Positions 51,518-60,933 of a stretch of DNA of 64,000 nucleotides are shown one piece after another. Source of the stretch: Eubacterium sp. 1001713B170207_170306_E7. GTDB taxonomy: Bacteria > Bacillota > Clostridia > Eubacteriales > Eubacteriaceae. The position numbers and the translations under genes are program-made. Under the pieces are notes generated by a model. It was not told where the DNA came from and searched no databases. It worked only from the letters and a program-made list of their open reading frames with translations. The stretch is taken from the NCBI RefSeq assembly GCF_015547515.1, contig NZ_JADMVE010000011.1:1-64000 (forward strand), in the 5' to 3' direction. Position 1 is the first letter of the stretch. The number at the start of each line of letters is the position of its first letter.

Positions 51518-51546
51518 TTGACATTAAGTTTCACAGACTGTATAAT
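51518..51546 (+). promoter_or_regulatory. Consensus promoter of the tRNA cluster
   Basis: TTGACA, exactly 17 bases, TATAAT: a perfect sigma-A promoter, 38 bases upstream of tRNA-Leu. It lies just outside the prophage, so the tRNA-tilS operon keeps its promoter. Confidence 0.93.
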
Positions 51547-51583
51547 AACACTTGTCCTCAGAAATGAGACAGCCACACTGAGT

Positions 51584-51672
51584 GCCGGAGTGGCGGAACT
51601 GGCAGACGCACAGGACTTAAAATCCTGCGATCCTTTTCGATCGTATCGGTTCGATTCCGATCTCCGGCACCA
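51584..51672 (+). tRNA. tRNA-Leu (TAA anticodon)
   Basis: An 89-base class II tRNA with a long variable arm and encoded CCA. Acceptor GCCGGAG / CTCCGGC. Anticodon stem CAGGA/TCCTG with loop CTTAAAA, anticodon TAA. First gene of the five-tRNA cluster. A small hairpin AGACGC-GCTT-GCGTCT (51682-51697) separates it from the next and may be a processing site. Confidence 0.96.
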
Positions 51673-51707
51673 TCATTTGTAAGACGCGCTTGCGTCTATT
51701 ATATTGT

Positions 51708-51784
<77 letters not shown>

Positions 51785-51797
51785 AATTTTAAATTAT

Positions 51798-51874
51798 GGC
51801 GGCGTAGCTCAGTTGGCTAGAGCATACGGTTCATACCCGTAGTGTCAGCGGTTCGACTCCGTTCGCCGCTACCA
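51798..51874 (+). tRNA. Elongator tRNA-Met (CAT anticodon)
   Basis: 77 bases with encoded CCA. Acceptor GGCGGCG/CGCCGCT, anticodon stem TACGG/CCGTA, loop TTCATAC, anticodon CAT. The body closely resembles Bacillus elongator tRNA-Met rather than the lysidine-modified tRNA-Ile2, although tilS lies downstream. Confidence 0.9.
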
Positions 51875-51906
51875 TTAATTTAATAGCAAAATGTCAGATT
51901 AATTCC

Positions 51907-51981
51907 GGCCCCTTGGTCAAGCGGTTAAGACACCGCCCTTTCACGGCGGTTACGGGGGTTCGAATCCCCCAGGGGTCACCA
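51907..51981 (+). tRNA. tRNA-Glu (TTC anticodon)
   Basis: 75 bases with encoded CCA. Acceptor GGCCCCT/AGGGGTC, anticodon stem CCGCC/GGCGG, loop CTTTCAC, anticodon TTC. Confidence 0.95.
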
Positions 51982-52018
51982 TTTTGTTTTAAAAAGTTAA
52001 TAGTTTCATTTTGTACGT

Positions 52019-52094
52019 GGTCGCTTAGCTCAGCTGGGAGAGCACCTGCCTTACAAGCAGGGGGTCATAGGTTCGAGCCCTATAGCGACCACCA
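52019..52094 (+). tRNA. tRNA-Val (TAC anticodon)
   Basis: 76 bases with encoded CCA. Acceptor GGTCGCT/AGCGACC, anticodon stem CCTGC/GCAGG, loop CTTACAA, anticodon TAC. Last tRNA of the cluster, 48 bases before tilS with no clear terminator, so tilS may be cotranscribed. Confidence 0.96.
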
Positions 52095-52142
52095 TTTTTT
52101 TATCCAGAATTAATTGAACTTTGAGATGAGCGTTATATTATC

Positions 52143-53558
52143 ATGGAAGAAAAACTGTTACAATACATTTCTGATAACGGACTGATAATGGCCGGCGATC
52201 GCATTCTAATCGGAGTATCCGGTGGTGCTGATTCGCTGGCCTTGTTGCATTTTTTGAAAAAGCATCAGGCGATTTTGAAGATTCAAATTGCAGCCGCGCA
52301 CCTAAACCATGCAATCAGAGGAAAAGCCGCGGATGAGGATCTCGCTTTTGTAAAAAAATTTTGTTTTGAACGGTCTGTTTTACTCTATGACCGAACTGTG
52401 GATGTTATTCATCTGGCCAAAAAGAATAAAATTTCTCTTGAGGAAGCCGGAAGAGAAGCGAGATATGCTTTTTTTAAAGAACTTCAAAGCTCAAAAGCGT
52501 ATAATAAACTGGCTTTGGGACATCATCTTAACGATCAGGCAGAAACAGTTTTAATGCGTTTGATTCGTGGCACAGGCATAAAAGGAGCGGCAGGGATGCT
52601 TTCTGAGACAAAAGGGGAGCGCAGTGTAATCCGCCCATTGCTGTGTGTGGATAAAGTGTCGATCATTTCTTATTGCAAAGAAAATGATCTGCACTATCGG
52701 ACAGATGATACGAACTTTGAAACGGATGTTACAAGGAATAAGCTGAGATTGGAAATTATTCCAGCGCTCCAGTCGATTAATCCGAGAGTCGAAGATCATT
52801 TGGCTGAGTTTGCTTTGCTTGCATATGAACATGAGCAGCTTTTGCAAAATTCTATGGCAGAGTTGAGTCTAAAGATGATTACAAAAAAAAGTAATCGGGT
52901 ATATCTTAATTTAGAAATGTGGCGGCAGCAGATTTCGCTTATTCAAAAAGAATTGTTGCGTGAGATGATTTTGCAACTTAAGGGTAGTTTAAAAGAAATA
53001 GAGTACAATCATATCCTATGCGTTAAGCAGCTGCTTTTATCTGAAAAGACGGTTTGGGATATGCACTTACCACATGGTATGCAGGCTGTCAGGCGTTATG
53101 ATTTGTTTTGGATAGAAGAAAGAAAGACGCCTGTTAATGTTGAAATTGGCTGTTATGAATTATTACCAGATAAAGTATATTATTTTGCAAAAGAAGGTTT
53201 GTGGATTAAAACCTCCATGATTACCGATGAAGGAATAAAAAAATCAAAAGAATTAAAAAATCATAGTGAAAAATATTTTGATTATGGTAAAATAAGAAGA
53301 AAGCTTTATTTGAGGAATCGTCGGCCAGGTGATTTTTTCAAACCTGTTGGCATTGAAGGCAAAAAAAAGATCAAGGATTATTTTATTGATCGAAAAATTG
53401 AGCGTGAAAAACGCGATGCAATCCCCATGCTGGCAGTGGGGTCTGAAGTAGTCTGGATTTTAGGCTATGCCATTAATCGAGAGTATCAGCCAGGCCCGGA
53501 AACCCAAAGTGTTCTTAAAGTTCAATATCAAATAGTAGGAGAAAAATTTGGAGTTTGA
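52143..53558 (+). CDS. tilS: tRNA(Ile)-lysidine synthetase
   Basis: Converts C34 of tRNA-Ile2 to lysidine so it reads AUA. The 471-residue protein has the PP-loop G-V-S-G-G-A-D-S near 24-31, H-H-L-N-D-Q-A-E-T near 128, and T-D-D-T-N-F-E-T-D-V-T-R-N near 190. The C-terminal substrate-binding domain contains R-N-R-R-P-G-D. The ribosome site is weak. The tRNA cluster lies immediately upstream. It overlaps hpt by 11 bases. Confidence 0.95.
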   Translation: MEEKLLQYISDNGLIMAGDRILIGVSGGADSLALLHFLKKHQAILKIQIAAAHLNHAIRGKAADEDLAFVKKFCFERSVLLYDRTVDVIHLAKKNKISLEEAGREARYAFFKELQSSKAYNKLALGHHLNDQAETVLMRLIRGTGIKGAAGMLSETKGERSVIRPLLCVDKVSIISYCKENDLHYRTDDTNFETDVTRNKLRLEIIPALQSINPRVEDHLAEFALLAYEHEQLLQNSMAELSLKMITKKSNRVYLNLEMWRQQISLIQKELLREMILQLKGSLKEIEYNHILCVKQLLLSEKTVWDMHLPHGMQAVRRYDLFWIEERKTPVNVEIGCYELLPDKVYYFAKEGLWIKTSMITDEGIKKSKELKNHSEKYFDYGKIRRKLYLRNRRPGDFFKPVGIEGKKKIKDYFIDRKIEREKRDAIPMLAVGSEVVWILGYAINREYQPGPETQSVLKVQYQIVGEKFGV

Positions 53559-54087
53559 TTTTGAAAAAATCTTGATAGGCAATCATGCAATAGCGAAAAG
53601 AGTTGCCGAACTTGGAAAAAAGATTTCATCGGATTATGCAGGAGATGCGCTTTTGGCAGTCTGCATTTTGAAGGGAAGTATTCTCTTTTTTGCTGATTTG
53701 ATAAGGTGTTTAACTGTCCCTGTCAAAATTGATTTTATTAAGGCATCGAGCTATGGAAAGAGTACCAGCACTTTGGGAAAAGTAGCGGTTGCTGACCTTT
53801 TATCGGAAAAGATAAAAGGCCGGAGAATACTTTTGGTAGAGGATATTGTGGACAGCGGCCTTACCATAAAACGTATTTTAGATTTTTTCTTAAAGCAAGG
53901 CGCCTCAGATGTCAGAGTCTGTACCCTGTTGGATAAGCCGGATCGGCGGATAGCCCAGGTAGAGCCCGATTATTCAGGTTTTGTCATTCCGGATGAATTT
54001 GTTGTCGGATATGGAATGGACTTTGATGAGAAATATCGAAATTTGCCGTACATTGCTGTTTTAAAAGAACAGGAGAATAATATTTGA
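53548..54087 (+). CDS. hpt: Hypoxanthine phosphoribosyltransferase
   Basis: Purine salvage enzyme using PRPP, 179 residues. The PRPP loop is L-V-E-D-I-V-D-S-G-L-T near 98-108. The flexible-loop K-A-S-S-Y-G is near 66, and K-P-D-R-R near 130. The start codon is TTG at 53548, eight bases after TAGGAG and inside the end of tilS. The tilS-hpt-ftsH order is conserved in Bacillota. Confidence 0.95.
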   Translation: MEFDFEKILIGNHAIAKRVAELGKKISSDYAGDALLAVCILKGSILFFADLIRCLTVPVKIDFIKASSYGKSTSTLGKVAVADLLSEKIKGRRILLVEDIVDSGLTIKRILDFFLKQGASDVRVCTLLDKPDRRIAQVEPDYSGFVIPDEFVVGYGMDFDEKYRNLPYIAVLKEQENNI

Positions 54088-54136
54088 AATTAGAAACTAT
54101 TCAATGACTTATTTTATATGAAAGGAGTGATAGAAT

Positions 54137-56020
54137 TTGAATAAATATCTAAAAATGATAGGGTTTTATTTAGTGATTTTGTTGATTATTATTGTCGCTG
54201 TTACCTTTTTAAATCCAATGCAGTCTGATGTAAAAACTTTAACTTACAGTGAACTGCTGAGTAATTTGGATCAAAAACAGGTTTCTGAGATAGAGATCAA
54301 CCAGTCTTCTGTAAAAGGGAAGCTTGCAAATGGTGACAGCTTTGAAGCCATTGTGCCTCAATACCTTATTGATGAACAAATCAGCGACTACATTACAGGA
54401 AACCCGGATCAGAACATTGAAAAGAACCCGAATATGAATGTCACGGTTGCAAAACCACAAGATTCCTGGTGGATATCATTGATCCCCTCAGCGGTTATTA
54501 TTATCTTGATGGTTGTTTTCTTTATGATGTTTGCAAATCAGTCTGGCGGAGGCGGAGGAAAAGTAATGTCCTTTGGCAAAAGCAAGGCGAGAATGCATAC
54601 CGATGCAGATAAGAAGGTTACCTTTGCCAATGTAGCGGGAGCAGATGAAGAAAAAGAAGAGCTTGAAGAAATTGTCGATTTCCTGAAGTCTCCGGAGCGC
54701 TATAATAAGCTTGGAGCGCGTATTCCTAAAGGGGTGCTTTTAGTGGGGCCTCCGGGAACAGGTAAAACCCTGCTCGCACGTGCTGTTGCAGGTGAAGCGG
54801 GCGTTCCGTTCTATATTATTTCAGGTTCAGATTTTGTTGAAATGTTTGTAGGGGTTGGTGCGTCACGCGTAAGAGATCTGTTTGAGACAGCCAAAAAAAG
54901 TGCGCCCTGTATTATCTTTATTGATGAAATTGATGCGGTTGGCCGTCATAGAGGTGCAGGCCTTGGTGGTGGTCACGATGAACGCGAACAGACCCTTAAC
55001 CAGTTATTAGTAGAGATGGATGGTTTTGGCATTAATGAGGGAATTATCGTTATTGCCGCAACAAACCGCCCAGACATTCTCGACCCGGCATTATTGCGTC
55101 CAGGCCGTTTTGACCGCCAGGTATTGGTCGGTGTACCGGACGTTAAAGGACGTGAAGAAATTCTTAAAGTCCACCAGAAGGACAAACCATTGGATTCCTC
55201 TGTCGATTTAGGTGTTATTGCCAAGGGAACCCCTGGTTTTACGGGTGCGGATCTTGAGAACTTAATGAACGAAGCGGCATTACTGACCGCGCGTAAAAAG
55301 GCAAAAGTGATTACGATGGTGGAACTTGAAGAAGCCATTAAACGTGTTATTGCAGGTCCGGAAAAGAAAAGCAAGGTGGTTGTTGAGTCCGATCAGAAGA
55401 TTACAGCTTACCATGAAGCCGGTCATGCAATTGTTATGGAATATCTCCATAACGGCGAAGAAGTTCACGAAATTTCCATTATACCGCGCGGCATGGCGGC
55501 GGGATATACGATTTCGCTTCCAAGTGATGACAGCCAGCATATGAGCAAGGGAAAACTGATGGATAAAATTGCAGGACTACTCGGCGGCCGTGCGGCTGAA
55601 AAAGTTGCCCTCGATGATATCTGTACAGGTGCTTCCAACGATATTGAACGCGCTACCAGCATTGCCAGAAAGATGGTCACAGAATGGGGTATGAGCGAGC
55701 ATCTCGGTCCAATGACCTTTGGTCATGATGATGGCGGAGAGGTATTCTTAGGAAGAGATCTCGGCCGTTCACGTAATTATAGTGAAGAGGTTGCAGCGGT
55801 TATTGATAAGGAAATCCGAAATATTGTCGAGACAGCCTTTGAAAGAGCCTGCTTGATTCTGACCGAGAAAAAGGATAAGCTGGTTGAAATTTCAGAGCAT
55901 CTTCTGGAGGTTAACACCATTACCGGCGAAGAATTTAGAGATATGTACAGCCGCCTGCCTTTAGACGACGGCAGACCTTTGGATGAAGGTAATATCGGCG
56001 ATCCGGTTCCGGAAGTTTAA
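54137..56020 (+). CDS. ftsH: ATP-dependent zinc metalloprotease FtsH
   Basis: Membrane-bound AAA+ protease of 627 residues. Two N-terminal helices (about 7-25 and 113-133) flank an extracytoplasmic domain. The AAA module has Walker A G-P-P-G-T-G-K-T near 204, Walker B I-I-F-I-D-E-I-D near 256, and the second region of homology. The zinc site is Y-H-E-A-G-H near 424. The start is TTG at 54137 behind AAAGGAG. A strong terminator follows. Confidence 0.97.
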   Translation: MNKYLKMIGFYLVILLIIIVAVTFLNPMQSDVKTLTYSELLSNLDQKQVSEIEINQSSVKGKLANGDSFEAIVPQYLIDEQISDYITGNPDQNIEKNPNMNVTVAKPQDSWWISLIPSAVIIILMVVFFMMFANQSGGGGGKVMSFGKSKARMHTDADKKVTFANVAGADEEKEELEEIVDFLKSPERYNKLGARIPKGVLLVGPPGTGKTLLARAVAGEAGVPFYIISGSDFVEMFVGVGASRVRDLFETAKKSAPCIIFIDEIDAVGRHRGAGLGGGHDEREQTLNQLLVEMDGFGINEGIIVIAATNRPDILDPALLRPGRFDRQVLVGVPDVKGREEILKVHQKDKPLDSSVDLGVIAKGTPGFTGADLENLMNEAALLTARKKAKVITMVELEEAIKRVIAGPEKKSKVVVESDQKITAYHEAGHAIVMEYLHNGEEVHEISIIPRGMAAGYTISLPSDDSQHMSKGKLMDKIAGLLGGRAAEKVALDDICTGASNDIERATSIARKMVTEWGMSEHLGPMTFGHDDGGEVFLGRDLGRSRNYSEEVAAVIDKEIRNIVETAFERACLILTEKKDKLVEISEHLLEVNTITGEEFRDMYSRLPLDDGRPLDEGNIGDPVPEV

Positions 56021-56034
56021 AAAAGTAAATAAAC

Positions 56035-56065
56035 AAAAAAGCCGTTAGCAATAACGGCTTTTTTC
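56035..56065 (+). terminator. Rho-independent terminator after ftsH
   Basis: AAAAAAGCCGTTA pairs with TAACGGCTTTTTT around GCAA; a symmetric hairpin with a T-run. Confidence 0.93.
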
Positions 56066-56102
56066 GCTAATAAACGACCAATAAAAGAAGGGAACAATTG
56101 AG

Positions 56103-56501
56103 ATGCAAGAACTGAAAGTTGGTATGGAGCTTAAAAAAGATTACATGGTGACCCGTACTGAAACGGCGCAGACGATGGGAAGCGGGGGACTTGAGGTCCT
56201 GGCAACGCCGATTTTAGTCGCATGGGCCGAGAATGCTGCCTATGAAATGGCTGAGCTGTGTCTGCCTGATGAGCAGACAACCGTGGGGGTCAACATTAAT
56301 TTAAACCACATCGCTGCGACACCAGTAGGAATGAAGGTGCGCATAAAGGTGGTGCTTACCAATATTGAAAGCAGACGTTTGGATTTTACAGTGGAAGCCT
56401 GGGATACGGTTCAAAAGGTTGGTGAAGGAACGCATCAGCGCTTTGTGGTTCAGAAGATGAAGTTTATGGGGAAAGTTCTCCAGAAAAAAAATCCTAAATA
56501 G
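56103..56501 (+). CDS. Hotdog-fold thioesterase (FlK-like family)
   Basis: A 132-residue acyl-CoA thioesterase-like protein of the fluoroacetyl-CoA thioesterase (FlK) family. The expected Thr/Glu/His triad is visible: Thr in A-T-P-I-L-V, Glu in A-W-A-E-N-A-A, His in L-N-H-I-A-A-T-P-V-G. AGAAGGG precedes the ATG. It opens a run of genes to coaX, a CoA-synthesis enzyme, so housekeeping of acyl-CoA is plausible. The substrate is unknown. Confidence 0.85.
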   Translation: MQELKVGMELKKDYMVTRTETAQTMGSGGLEVLATPILVAWAENAAYEMAELCLPDEQTTVGVNINLNHIAATPVGMKVRIKVVLTNIESRRLDFTVEAWDTVQKVGEGTHQRFVVQKMKFMGKVLQKKNPK

Positions 56502-56519
56502 ACAGAGGTAAAACAGCGC

Positions 56520-57305
56520 ATGATTTTAGTCATTGATGTAGGAAACACAAATACAGAAATCGGGGTCTTTAAAGACGACGAAATCCTCTGCTCCTGGCGA
56601 TTTGTTTCAAAAACGCCTAGGACCTCTGATGAATATGCAGTAATGTTTCAGGGATTTTTTGAAAATGATCACTTGGACTACCACGAGGTTGAAAGTGTGA
56701 TTGCGGCTTCCGTAGTTCCGAATATCATGTATTCTTTAAATAATGGAATAAAAAAATTATTCGGCGTTGAGCCTCTGGTAGTAGGCCCAGGGATAAAAAC
56801 CGGAATGCCGATTCAAACCAGTGATCCGGCAGAAGTGGGCGCAGACCGGATCATTGACGCTGTAGCGGCATATAATCTCTATGGGGGTCCAGTGATTGTT
56901 TTAGACTTTGGAACAGCAACCACCTATGATTATGTGGATAAAAACGGTGCATTTGTTGCGAAGGTCACTTCGCCTGGGATACAGATCTCTGCCGAGGCCC
57001 TTTTCAGGAACGCTGCCCAGCTGCCCAATATTGCCATAGAAAAACCGGTCTCGATATTGGGAAAAGATACGGTAACCAGCATGCAGGCCGGATTGGTTTA
57101 CGGTTATATCGGTCAGGTTGAATATATTGTTTCGAGAATGATTGAAGAAATTGGTATAAAAGGCATTAAGGTAGTTGCAACAGGAGGGTATGGAAGAATG
57201 TTCCATGAGGAGACGAGAGCCATTGATATTTTCGATCCCCAGCTGTCACTAAAAGGTCTTAAGATCATTCATGATAAAAATATCAAGACATCCAGAGGAA
57301 GATAG
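56520..57305 (+). CDS. coaX: Type III pantothenate kinase
   Basis: First step of CoA synthesis. The 261-residue protein has the ASKHA phosphate loop D-V-G-N-T-N-T-E-I-G-V-F at 5-16, G-A-D-R-I near 106, and D-F-G-T-A-T-T-Y-D near 129-137, diagnostic of CoaX. Its stop is directly followed by the dus ATG (no gap). Confidence 0.96.
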   Translation: MILVIDVGNTNTEIGVFKDDEILCSWRFVSKTPRTSDEYAVMFQGFFENDHLDYHEVESVIAASVVPNIMYSLNNGIKKLFGVEPLVVGPGIKTGMPIQTSDPAEVGADRIIDAVAAYNLYGGPVIVLDFGTATTYDYVDKNGAFVAKVTSPGIQISAEALFRNAAQLPNIAIEKPVSILGKDTVTSMQAGLVYGYIGQVEYIVSRMIEEIGIKGIKVVATGGYGRMFHEETRAIDIFDPQLSLKGLKIIHDKNIKTSRGR

Positions 57306-58280
57306 ATGTTTAAAATAGGAAATGTTGAGATAGAAAATCGAATATTTCTGGCGCCGATGGCAGGTTATACTAACCTGCCATTTCGTTTGATTGCCAGGAA
57401 ATACGGAGCTGGTGCTGTTTTTACCGAAATGATCAGCGGTAAAGGGCTTTATTATAAAGATAAAAAAACCGCTGAGCTGATGCTTACCTGTGATCAGGAA
57501 GCACCGGCAGGTATCCAGCTTTTTGGGTCAGAGCCAGAAATTTTAAGTGAAGTGGTAGAAAAATATATTAATCCTACGGACTTTGCATTTTTGGATTTTA
57601 ACGCTGGATGTCCTGCGCCCAAAATTGTTAAGAATGGTGAAGGCTCTGCATTAATGAAAAATCCCAAACGTCTTGGAGAGCTTGTCCGGGCAATAAAAAA
57701 AGTAAGCAGCAAGCCTGTTATTATTAAAACACGCATTGGATGGGATGCTCAGAGCATCAATGTAAGAGAAGTGGCTGAGGTGATTGAGGATGCTGGCGCA
57801 GATGCCCATACGATCCATGGGAGAACGCGCGAGGCCTTTTATTCCGGAACGGCCGATTGGAAAATTATCGGACAGGTCAAGGAAAACAGTAAAATCCCGG
57901 TTATATTAAATGGTGATATAAACAGTGGGGAAAAGGCTGCTCAGGCTTTTGAAATGACTGGCTGTGATGCCTTGATGATCGGTCGGGCCTCGGTTGGCAA
58001 CCCCTTTATTTTTCGAGAGATCAACCACCGTCTTTCTACAGGTGAGACCTTGCCGATACCTTCTCCGGAAGAACGGATTCAAACCGCCATTGAACATGTT
58101 GAATGGGTTAGTCTGATGAATCGCCCTGAAGCTGCGATTAAGGAAATGCGAAAGCATTTGGCAGCTTATACCAAAGGGCTGAAAAACGCGACAAATTTGA
58201 GAAATGAAATTTTTAAGGTGTGCACGAAAGAAGAAGTCCTTACACTTTTAAACCGATATATGGAAGAAAATTATGGTTGA
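57306..58280 (+). CDS. dusB: tRNA-dihydrouridine synthase (DusB family)
   Basis: FMN enzyme that reduces uridines in tRNA. The 324 residues show L-A-P-M-A-G-Y-T-N-L-P-F-R near 15-27, the active-site Cys in N-A-G-C-P-A-P-K-I near 99, H-G-R-T-R near 168, and N-G-D-I near 199. AGAGGAAG lies inside the end of coaX. It overlaps the next gene by eight bases. Confidence 0.94.
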   Translation: MFKIGNVEIENRIFLAPMAGYTNLPFRLIARKYGAGAVFTEMISGKGLYYKDKKTAELMLTCDQEAPAGIQLFGSEPEILSEVVEKYINPTDFAFLDFNAGCPAPKIVKNGEGSALMKNPKRLGELVRAIKKVSSKPVIIKTRIGWDAQSINVREVAEVIEDAGADAHTIHGRTREAFYSGTADWKIIGQVKENSKIPVILNGDINSGEKAAQAFEMTGCDALMIGRASVGNPFIFREINHRLSTGETLPIPSPEERIQTAIEHVEWVSLMNRPEAAIKEMRKHLAAYTKGLKNATNLRNEIFKVCTKEEVLTLLNRYMEENYG

Positions 58281-59007
58281 TAAGCTTTTAAAAGAACAAA
58301 ATTTGAGAATTATTCCTTTTCGCGAAAAGAAGATGTATATTGTCGATAATCATCAATATGCGCTGCTGATATGGGCCAGAGAAGTATTGCAGTGCAATAT
58401 GCCCGGAGTGTTAGTGAGTATTGATTATCATCCAGATACGAATCCCTCTTTTTGGCTGTACGCTTATCAGAAGGCAATAGCCATTGATCCAGAGAGAGAA
58501 GAAACGTTGTGTTCGATATTTCAGAAAAAAATCATGGAAGAGATTGATCCTTTACGTCTAGATACTCTGGCGGAAAAGATGCCTTTGATGCGCAATGATG
58601 AACAAATCAACACAGCTATGGAACTGGGCTATCTCATTGATTACCATATGATCAACTGCATGGAAAAGCATTGCTACACTAAAGGGCACCATTACCGGGT
58701 TCCAGAAGAAAAATTTGGTATTCTAAAAGATGATATGTTCCAGGCGGCAGGATTCGGTTTGTCAAGCTTATGTAATCAGGAGAAGTCAATCTTAATTTTA
58801 GACATTGATCTTGATTACTTTATGAAGCGGGAAAATTTTGTTGTTTCATCCAATGAAATGTCCGTTTTCAAAAAACTGCTCAAAGCAGCGCATTTAATTA
58901 CCTGTGCTCGGTCTGCTACATATTTTGAGCATCTGAAAAGAGAACATTTTACCATAGAAGCGTGTGAAAATGCGCTGATAACAATGCTAAAAAATCTGAT
59001 GGAATAA
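58273..59007 (+). CDS. UPF0489 family protein (arginase-like fold)
   Basis: A 244-residue protein with the UPF0489 pattern: Y-I-V-D-N-H-Q-Y-A-L near residues 22-31, the D-x-H-x-D element S-I-D-Y-H-P-D-T near 54, and the D-x-D element I-L-D-I-D-L-D-Y-F near 173. These Asp/His positions match the two-metal site of ureohydrolases. A relative, OspR, is a peptide arginase in RiPP pathways, but no RiPP genes are nearby. It overlaps dusB by eight bases. The function here is unknown. Confidence 0.78.
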   Translation: MVDKLLKEQNLRIIPFREKKMYIVDNHQYALLIWAREVLQCNMPGVLVSIDYHPDTNPSFWLYAYQKAIAIDPEREETLCSIFQKKIMEEIDPLRLDTLAEKMPLMRNDEQINTAMELGYLIDYHMINCMEKHCYTKGHHYRVPEEKFGILKDDMFQAAGFGLSSLCNQEKSILILDIDLDYFMKRENFVVSSNEMSVFKKLLKAAHLITCARSATYFEHLKREHFTIEACENALITMLKNLME

Positions 59008-59008
59008 A

Positions 59009-59047
59009 AAAAGGAAAACGCTTAAATACAAAATTCCTTTTGTTTTT
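59009..59047 (+). terminator. Weak terminator-like hairpin
   Basis: AAAAGGAA pairs with TTCCTTTT around an 17-base loop, followed by GTTTTTT, directly after the UPF0489 stop. Confidence 0.45.
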
Positions 59048-59112
59048 TCAGACAGATTAAATCAAGTATGCTAAAATAGAGAAAAAGTTCTGAAGGAGCG
59101 TTTGTATATAGA

Positions 59113-59937
59113 ATGAAAAATCTTTATGAAGAAGAATGGTTCAGCAGGCTGTATGCTGTTATTTGCATATTAATTCTGTTGGTCGGGTTTGGTATACGGA
59201 ATCTTTTAGTATTAATGCTTCCATTTATTTTGGCAGGGGGATATTTCTTTTTTAAATTTAATAAAGAGGATGAAAACCGATTTTTGTTCCGCATGCTGAT
59301 TCTTATGGCTGTTTTCCCCTTTCTTTTGGCGTTTGTATTTATTCTCTGCGGTAACATTAGAGACGCTGCCTGGTTTGACGCGTATAATATCAATCAATGG
59401 GTCATGATCTTTACCGGACTTTTGATTTACGCCGGAACACTTACCCTATCGTTTAGTGCGTTTTATGTAAACAGAGGATCTGATCTCGGCAAAAAGAAAA
59501 AAGAAAAAACAGCAGACGCTTCAAAGCTTTCTTTCATTACCTTGTATCCTAAAAATGGAAAAAAGGTTGAAAGTCTTCCAATACCAGGAGACTTAGAGCA
59601 CCATAAACAGCTGGTAATCCCGATTAATAAAAAAACGGACTGGGTAAAAATCCCATGTCATCTAAAAAATGAAAGTAATTTGCCGGTCATTAGCGTTGGA
59701 CTAGAAGCATTGAATGAAGAGATAAAGGGAACAAAGAGTATGGATCATGCATTGCTCATACCACCGCATAATACCATTGGTATTGACCTCTATGTTCCGT
59801 TGACATCGGCAAAGGGTGTTGACATTAAATGCAGCTTTAAAAATGTGCTGGGCGAAAAAACCGCAGGTTTTTTGCATTTAGATAAAACCGGCGACATTTA
59901 CCAGGGAATTTACAATTTAAGAATGGTAGAAGCGTGA
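59113..59937 (+). CDS. Hypothetical membrane protein
   Basis: Not recognised. 274 residues: three to four helices in the first 125 residues (L-I-L-L-V-G-F-G-I-R-N-L-L, A-V-F-P-F-L-L-A-F-V-F-I, M-I-F-T-G-L-L-I-Y-A-G). A basic linker and a soluble beta-rich C-terminal half follow (H-A-L-L-I-P-P-H-N-T-I-G-I-D-L-Y). GGAGCG lies upstream of the ATG at 59113. A hairpin terminator follows. Confidence 0.75.
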   Translation: MKNLYEEEWFSRLYAVICILILLVGFGIRNLLVLMLPFILAGGYFFFKFNKEDENRFLFRMLILMAVFPFLLAFVFILCGNIRDAAWFDAYNINQWVMIFTGLLIYAGTLTLSFSAFYVNRGSDLGKKKKEKTADASKLSFITLYPKNGKKVESLPIPGDLEHHKQLVIPINKKTDWVKIPCHLKNESNLPVISVGLEALNEEIKGTKSMDHALLIPPHNTIGIDLYVPLTSAKGVDIKCSFKNVLGEKTAGFLHLDKTGDIYQGIYNLRMVEA

Positions 59938-59940
59938 TCG

Positions 59941-59967
59941 AAGCACCTCATTTGGGGTGCTTTTATT
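59941..59967 (+). terminator. Rho-independent terminator
   Basis: AAGCACC pairs with GGTGCTT and is followed by TTATTATTTT. Confidence 0.8.
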
Positions 59968-60037
59968 ATTTTAAAATGATTGCGCTTTGAGAAAAATGAA
60001 AGTATAATGGAGGTAATATAACTGCGGGAGGAAGCCA

Positions 60038-60667
60038 ATGAATTTTATAAAGGAGCAGTATTTTCAGGTCGGGAAATTTTTGAAGACAAGAATCCTTTGG
60101 ATTTTTATGATTCTATCACTTGCGTTTATCAGTGTCAGTGTCTTCCTTTATTTTGTATTGTTGGGGCACCAGGAAGTCGTTACCGCTCTGTTTAAAAGTT
60201 TTACAGAAGCAATTTTAAGCAAAGATATATTAGGATCAGATGGCAGTATTGCATCCGGAAGTCTGTTCTTTAACAATCTGCAGGCTACCACAATTGGGAT
60301 ATTACTGGGTTTCATGCCTTTTTTATTCCTTCCGGTATGGGTTATACTTGTCAATGCTGGCGCATTATCCATCGTTTTCGCGATGGTAAAAATAACAGGA
60401 GTGGCCTCTGTTTGGAAGATGATTGTGTTTGGAATTTTACCCCACGGCATTTTTGAACTGACCGCACTGTTTTTAGGAATTTCTTTGGGATTTTATATTT
60501 GTAAGACATTATGTATCATTGTCTGTAAGTCTGATTCTGGAATTCACTTCAAAGAGGAGCTTCTAAATGTACTGAGAACTTATCTACTTCTGATCATTCC
60601 GCTTTTAATAGTTGCCGCATTGATCGAAAGCTACCTTACGCCCTTGTTAATAAATTTTGCTATTTAA
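60038..60667 (+). CDS. SpoIIM-like (DUF95) membrane protein
   Basis: A 209-residue protein with five to six helices. The family marker G-I-L-P-H-G-I-F-E-L-T-A is near residues 136-147, with an earlier F-F-N-N-L-Q-A-T. Bacillus SpoIIM is part of the engulfment machinery. Broader DUF95 proteins occur in non-sporulating bacteria, and no other sporulation gene is present in this window. GGGAGGAAG precedes the ATG. Confidence 0.85.
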   Translation: MNFIKEQYFQVGKFLKTRILWIFMILSLAFISVSVFLYFVLLGHQEVVTALFKSFTEAILSKDILGSDGSIASGSLFFNNLQATTIGILLGFMPFLFLPVWVILVNAGALSIVFAMVKITGVASVWKMIVFGILPHGIFELTALFLGISLGFYICKTLCIIVCKSDSGIHFKEELLNVLRTYLLLIIPLLIVAALIESYLTPLLINFAI

Positions 60668-60672
60668 AAAAG

Positions 60673-60714
60673 AACAGCGGCATTCATTTTGATGATGAAT
60701 GCTGCTGTTTTTTG
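60673..60714 (+). terminator. Rho-independent terminator
   Basis: AACAGCGGCATTCAT pairs with ATGAATGCTGCTGTT (one G-U pair), followed by TTTTTG. Confidence 0.9.
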
Positions 60715-60911
60715 TTTTCAATGATCGCAATACGGTTGATTTTATTGATGAATTCTCAAAAAAATAGGGATAGTAGCAAATAATAATTGTAAAAAGGCGT
60801 TGCGTGCATAAAATAAGAAAAAGTTGATAAAAATAATGAAATTTATACTTTTTACGTATATCTTTTTTTTAGGATACAGTGTAAAATTAAAATGTGTAAG
60901 ATTTATTCTCT

Positions 60912-60933
60912 TACAAGTCCCCTCTCTCCACCA
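60912..60933 (+). pseudogene. tRNA 3'-end remnant
   Basis: CAAGTCCCCTCTCTCCACCA closely matches the last 21 bases of tRNA-Ala at 24463-24538 (CAAGTCCCC, then CTCCACCA), with one base missing and one changed. Nothing upstream makes a D or anticodon arm. Such fragments are often left by integrative elements that use a tRNA 3' end. Confidence 0.55.

Noticed and set aside
51798..51874. tRNA-Ile2 with lysidine-target CAT anticodon, suggested by the nearby tilS
   Set aside because: The body resembles elongator tRNA-Met of Bacillus rather than tRNA-Ile2; aminoacylation cannot be settled by position.
51913..52113. Open frame of 66 codons across tRNA-Glu and tRNA-Val
   Set aside because: Entirely within tRNA genes; no protein-like features.
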